Of a DNA stretch of 64,000 nt, positions 60,305 to 64,000 are shown in pieces. A model generated the notes under the pieces. It worked only from the letters and a program-made list of their open reading frames with translations, was not told the DNA's origin and did not search any database. The first letter of the stretch is position 1. Every line of letters begins with the position of its first letter. Source of the DNA: Nitrospinota bacterium (GTDB lineage: Bacteria; Nitrospinota_A; UBA7883; JACRLM01); the NCBI GenBank assembly GCA_016208975.1, contig JACQXA010000004.1:993015-1057014 (forward strand), given 5' to 3'. The position numbers and the translations under genes were made by a program.

Positions 60305-62091
60305 ACGGTAATTATGAAAGGAACCTTAAAGCCCTGGGCGCAAAAAACCCGGCGCTGGCGCAGACGCTGGCGCAAATGCCCTCTGGGGCTCCGCTGGAAA
60401 TCGTGGTGGGCAAATCGGGCCAGCCTGTGCCGAAAAGGGATGGCGTGTTCATCCATTCGGCCTACCATCCCGAAAAAGAAGCCGAACTGTTCATCCAGCC
60501 CGATGGCGGCAAAGCCGGAACGCTGGCCGTGTTCGGGTTCGGCTTCGGGTATCATCTCGCCCGCGCCGGAGAATTGGCCGATCAGGTTTATGTTATCGAG
60601 CCATCGCTCGATGTTTTAAGGAGCGCGTTTGAACATCGGGATCTCTCGGCGGTATTGGAACGGGTTACGCCCGTTACGCCGGACCAGTTCCGGGAACTGG
60701 CTAAAACCTTGGATTATAAAAACGCCGCATGGCTCGACCTGGAGCCTGTGGCCAGAATGTTCGCCAAAGAACGCCAGTTGCTCCACGAACCGTTCTATTC
60801 AAGGGCCGTAAACGCCCATAGGCGATACAAGGTGATGGTTGTCGGCCCGGTTTACGGCGGCTCTGTGCCCACTGCGGTTTCCTGCGTCCGCGGTTTGCGG
60901 GAGCTGGGATTCGACGTGGATTTTGTGGACCACACCCCAAAAGCCGGTGAACTTTTCGGGATAGACGAGGTAACCGGCAACGCCTCGCACCGGCAGACGC
61001 TAAAAGCCATGTTCAACAATTACCTGGCGGAACGGGTGGCCGCCCGGGCGGATTTTTGGAAGCCTGACTTTATTCTTGTGATGGCCCAGGCTCCGCTGGC
61101 CCCGGCGGGCATAGAAAAACTCAAAGCGCTGGGAATTCCGGTGATGTTCTGGTTCGTGGAGAACTACCGGGTTATCCCTTACTGGCGGCTGGTGGCCCCG
61201 CATTATGACTATTTCTTCACCCTGCAAAAGGGGGAGTTTCTGGACATGGTCACGCAGGCCGGGGCGCCTTTCGCCAAGTACATTCCCCAGGCGGCGGACC
61301 CCTACGTTCACAAACCCGCCCCCCTTTCGCCGGAGGAAGCGGCGCAATATGGGGCGCAGGTTTCTTTTATGGGCGCGGGCTATCCAAACCGGCAGGGTTT
61401 CTTCGCTGGTCTGCTGGACCTGCCGCTGAAAATATGGGGCACCGAGTGGAACCTTTCCACGCCACTTGGCGCCCGTGTCCAAAACGCCAACCGGCGGATG
61501 ACTCCGGAAGAGTACGTAAAAATATTCAGGGGTACGCAAATAAATTTAAACCTCCACTCCTCCATCTCCAACACGGGGATAGACGCCATCCGCGATTTCG
61601 TCAATCCCCGGGTTTACGAGATATGCGCCTGCGGGGCGTTCCAGCTTGTGGACGAGCGGGACGAACTCCCGGAAATGTTCGAAACCGGCAAGGAGCTTAT
61701 AACCTTCTCCTCGCAGGAGGACCTGCGGGAGAAGATAGCCTATTACCTGGCCCATCCCGAAGAGCGCCATGCCGTGGCCACAGCCGGCATGCGCCGTGTA
61801 TTGCGGGAGCATACATTCGAAAACCGGCTGGCGTCCATGATGGCGGCTGTTATCCCAAGGGAGGAGGCGCGTATCGAAAACGCCCGGGCGGCGCTCCGGG
61901 GGAAAAACGACGTGGATTCCATCATCGCCCGGTCCAAAAGCCCGGGGTTAAAAGAATTCCTGGCGCCTTTAGCGGGACAGGGGAACCTGTCGCTAAAGAA
62001 GGTGATGGGCTCCATAGCTCGAGGCGAAGGGGCCTTGTCCAGGCCGGAGGCGTTGTTCGTGATTATTGATCAAATAGCGTCACAGGGATAA
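60301..62091 (+). CDS. CgeB/DUF3880-like glycosyltransferase with Maf-like N-terminus
   Basis: The 596-residue protein combines an N-terminal region resembling the Maf family (GTLAVFGFGFGYHLARAGELADQVYVIEPSLDVLRSAFEHR, about 70-115) with a C-terminal glycosyltransferase (about 175-530): YKVMVVGPVYGGSVPTAVSCVRGLRELG, MFWFVENYRVIPYWRLVAPHYDYFFTLQKGE, ISFMGAGYPNRQGFFA and SISNTGIDAIRDFVNPRVYEICACGAFQLVDERDELPEMFE, the CgeB/DUF3880 pattern. Probably cytoplasmic. Coupled to the Maf gene. Confidence 0.85.
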   Translation: MNGNYERNLKALGAKNPALAQTLAQMPSGAPLEIVVGKSGQPVPKRDGVFIHSAYHPEKEAELFIQPDGGKAGTLAVFGFGFGYHLARAGELADQVYVIEPSLDVLRSAFEHRDLSAVLERVTPVTPDQFRELAKTLDYKNAAWLDLEPVARMFAKERQLLHEPFYSRAVNAHRRYKVMVVGPVYGGSVPTAVSCVRGLRELGFDVDFVDHTPKAGELFGIDEVTGNASHRQTLKAMFNNYLAERVAARADFWKPDFILVMAQAPLAPAGIEKLKALGIPVMFWFVENYRVIPYWRLVAPHYDYFFTLQKGEFLDMVTQAGAPFAKYIPQAADPYVHKPAPLSPEEAAQYGAQVSFMGAGYPNRQGFFAGLLDLPLKIWGTEWNLSTPLGARVQNANRRMTPEEYVKIFRGTQINLNLHSSISNTGIDAIRDFVNPRVYEICACGAFQLVDERDELPEMFETGKELITFSSQEDLREKIAYYLAHPEERHAVATAGMRRVLREHTFENRLASMMAAVIPREEARIENARAALRGKNDVDSIIARSKSPGLKEFLAPLAGQGNLSLKKVMGSIARGEGALSRPEALFVIIDQIASQG

Positions 62092-62094
62092 CCC

Positions 62095-63828
62095 ATGGGC
62101 AGAAACATCCTTGTGTTAAACCTTACCCGGATGGGGGACCTCATCCAGACCACTCCGCTTATCCGTGGCCTGCGGGAGAAGGAGCCGGGTTGCAGGATAA
62201 CCATGCTGGCCAACGACAGGTTCGCTGGAATATTAAAGTTTGTCGACGGCATAGACGAGCTGGTGACTTTCGACATCCATGGGTTTGGCGCGCCCGGCGG
62301 CGGCGAGGAACTGGACGTTCTGGCGCTGTACGAATATCTGGACGGGCTCATACATAACCTTATGGAGCGCGGGTTCGACATCATAATCAACCTCAGCCAT
62401 TCAAAAATATCCGCGGTGCTTTCCATGCTCATCGGCGCGCCGGACGTGCGGGGGTTCCTTTCCACACCGCGCGGCGAGCGGCTGGTGAAAAACCCGTGGC
62501 TTGTATATTTCACCGCGTTTTTGGCCTTCCGCCGGTACAACCGGTTCAACCTGGTGGACATGTACATGCGCGGCGCCGGGGTGGAGCCTTCCGCCGGTAC
62601 AAGGCTCCACTTGAATCCGGACACTTCCGTTGATGAGTCTGTAAAGGCGGAGATGGTCATTCATGACATCAAACCCGGCCAGATCGTAATAGGGTTGCAA
62701 GCCGGGGCCAGCCGGGAGGAGAGGCGATGGGAACCGGCGAATTTCGCGAAGGTGGGGGATGCGCTGGCGGAAAAGTATGGCGCCAAAATTGTCCTTTTCG
62801 GCGCCGCCCAGGAGAAAAAACTGGGGGACGAAATTACCTCAACTATGAAATACCCGGCCGTAAATCTCATGGGCCAAACCAGCCTTCCCCAATTGGTGGC
62901 GTGGGTCAAACACATAAACCTCCTGGTCACCAACGACACCGGCACCATGCACATCGCCGCCGCATTAGGCACGCCCATCGTGTCGCTGTTCTTCGTCCAC
63001 GCCCGTTGCGAGGAAACAGGGCCTTATTGCGCCGGGGCTATGGCGCTTCAGGCGGACATCCCTTGCGCCCCATGCTCCCACCAGGCTACGTGTGATCATT
63101 ACTCATGCCTTAAATACATTACGGCGGAAGATGTGACGGCTGTCTGTGAAAGCGCTATTACAAAGTCGGGCGCGCCTCTGGATGCGGCGGGCCTTTTCGG
63201 CCGAGTCAGACTTTATGCAAGCTCATTGGGGGAAAGCGGCGGGGTGGAGTTTGTCCCGCTGAAAAAATACCCCATGGATAAATATGAACTATTCGCCTAT
63301 TTGTATGAACCACTGTTCCTGCAAGGGCTTGGGCATTGGGATTCGCCGGAGAAGATTGCTTCTGGTTCCGGTTTGTTCAACGACGCCGTATTAAAACTGC
63401 AGGAGCGGTTTAAGGCTCCAGACGGGGAACAATTGAAAATATGGCTAAACCGCGCGAGGGAAGGCGCCGAAAAGTTAATAACGCTGGCGGAGGAGACTGT
63501 CTCTATCACCGGTTCAATTGTGAAAGGGGACGTTGGAAAAAACTCCATGGATCCGGCGAAAATGGCGGAAACGATCCAGAGGATTGATACACAGGCGGGA
63601 ATTATGGCCAGAACATACGACGCGGTAAGCCCCCTGATTTACACATACCGGCGAAGGCAGGAAAACTTCGAGGGGGAAGACCCGAAAAATATCGCCCGGC
63701 AGGCCAGCCTGGCCGCCCGGTGGCTTATGGCCATGGCTGGAGCTTTTAATGTCGGGTTGTCCGCCGTTGAGAGGGGTTTTTTAGTGACTGGAACTGACAA
63801 GAATATTTCGACGCCGATCGGAGGATGA
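62095..63828 (+). CDS. Glycosyltransferase family 9 (heptosyltransferase-like)
   Basis: The 577-residue protein has an N-terminal GT9 domain (about 1-350): NILVLNLTRMGDLIQTTPLIRGLREKEPGCRITMLAND, VIGLQAGASREERRWEPANFAKVGDALAEKYGAKIVLFGAAQEKKLGDEI, and LVTNDTGTMHIAAALGTPIVSLFF. A 220-residue helical C-terminal extension (LFGRVRLYASSLGES onward) with no recognised family follows. The usual GT9 role is heptose addition to lipopolysaccharide, but with Maf and CgeB-like genes a flagellin or surface-glycan role fits as well. Starts 3 bases after the CgeB-like stop. Confidence 0.88.
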   Translation: MGRNILVLNLTRMGDLIQTTPLIRGLREKEPGCRITMLANDRFAGILKFVDGIDELVTFDIHGFGAPGGGEELDVLALYEYLDGLIHNLMERGFDIIINLSHSKISAVLSMLIGAPDVRGFLSTPRGERLVKNPWLVYFTAFLAFRRYNRFNLVDMYMRGAGVEPSAGTRLHLNPDTSVDESVKAEMVIHDIKPGQIVIGLQAGASREERRWEPANFAKVGDALAEKYGAKIVLFGAAQEKKLGDEITSTMKYPAVNLMGQTSLPQLVAWVKHINLLVTNDTGTMHIAAALGTPIVSLFFVHARCEETGPYCAGAMALQADIPCAPCSHQATCDHYSCLKYITAEDVTAVCESAITKSGAPLDAAGLFGRVRLYASSLGESGGVEFVPLKKYPMDKYELFAYLYEPLFLQGLGHWDSPEKIASGSGLFNDAVLKLQERFKAPDGEQLKIWLNRAREGAEKLITLAEETVSITGSIVKGDVGKNSMDPAKMAETIQRIDTQAGIMARTYDAVSPLIYTYRRRQENFEGEDPKNIARQASLAARWLMAMAGAFNVGLSAVERGFLVTGTDKNISTPIGG

Positions 63829-63836
63829 CAAGTTAT

Positions 63837-64000
63837 ATGGAGCCCGTAAAAAATAAACTGTTGGCGGCGGTTATGGCGATGACGCTGTCATTGGCCGGGT
63901 GCGGCCTGGAAAACAAGATAAACGAAACCTTGAATCCCCCCGTGGCGGACACCAGCCCCAAGGCGGTGTTCGCCGTGGATGGCGGAGTGTCCAAGGTGGG
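63837..64000 (+). CDS. Lipoprotein, N-terminal part (cut by window edge)
   Basis: The ATG at 63837 starts MEPVKNKLLAAVMAMTLSLAGC, a clear lipoprotein signal with lipobox LAGC (Cys22). GLENKINETLNPPVADTSPK follows. It runs beyond position 64000, so the family cannot be told. It lies 8 bases after the GT9 stop. Confidence 0.75.
   Translation, partial: MEPVKNKLLAAVMAMTLSLAGCGLENKINETLNPPVADTSPKAVFAVDGGVSKV

Overview
The window reads as chromosome from a GC-rich, Gram-negative (diderm) bacterium. Evidence for a diderm: an RND/TolC tripartite pump, many lipoprotein signals, a BamC-like lipoprotein, a GT9 (heptosyltransferase-family) enzyme and cytochrome c maturation genes. CarD, a selenocysteine-containing SelD and an ssrA tag of the ANDYRYAVAA type suggest a deltaproteobacterium-like, Nitrospirota- or Nitrospinota-like lineage. 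I cannot fix the phylum from the sequence alone.

Layout. 1-1.6 kb: metK-ahcY (activated methyl cycle, ahcY cut by the window edge). 2-6.4 kb: a CcmH/CcmI-like pair, a lipoprotein with a Crp/Fnr regulator, carD, prmA and a Lon-N protein. 6.4-13.4 kb: housekeeping (peroxiredoxin, nfo, nadK-diguanylate cyclase-recN operon, selD with an in-frame UGA and a SECIS-like hairpin). 13.5-19.8 kb: TetR-regulated RND efflux operon with its operator. 20.4-22.7 kb: a small AT-rich ParA/coiled-coil island between 14-bp direct repeats. 22.7-25.8 kb: RNA methyltransferase, GNAT, small membrane protein, XerD. 25.9-29.3 kb: a solute-binding lipoprotein, a histidine kinase and a response regulator joined without any transporter genes. 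30.5-32.6 kb: ssrA (tmRNA), with higBA inserted between copies of the ssrA 3' end and a decayed ssrA remnant beyond. 33-36 kb: AHSA1-like protein, RibD-type reductase, ispG and a RelE-type toxin-antitoxin pair. 36-38.5 kb: AT-rich GmrSD-type restriction gene followed by a truncated duplicate of the 5' end of purD with its upstream inverted repeat. 38.5-43 kb: purD and a peptide-type SBP/permease set. 43-47.2 kb: TPR protein, large ABC-exporter permease, cNMP-binding protein, and an MNT/HEPN pair whose HEPN toxin has a premature stop. 47.3-50.5 kb: hom, alanine-type aminotransferase, orphan XRE regulator, tRNA-Val. 50.6-55.7 kb: BamC-like lipoprotein, thiGHSE, fxsA, cbiX. 55.7-57.1 kb: a c-type-heme sensor joined to an RsbW-like ATPase. 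57.4-64 kb: glycosyltransferase, Maf (DUF115), CgeB-like glycosyltransferase and GT9 enzyme in one run (probable flagellin or surface glycosylation), ending in a partial lipoprotein.

Three copies of a ~149-bp palindromic element lie in intergenic spaces at 1.8, 30.3 and 54.3 kb. The accessory material (toxin-antitoxin modules, restriction, ParA island, ssrA and purD duplications) is concentrated at 20-23, 30-38 and 46-47 kb; the rest is dense, mostly overlapping operons of ordinary metabolism. No CRISPR array, rRNA or insertion-sequence transposase was seen.
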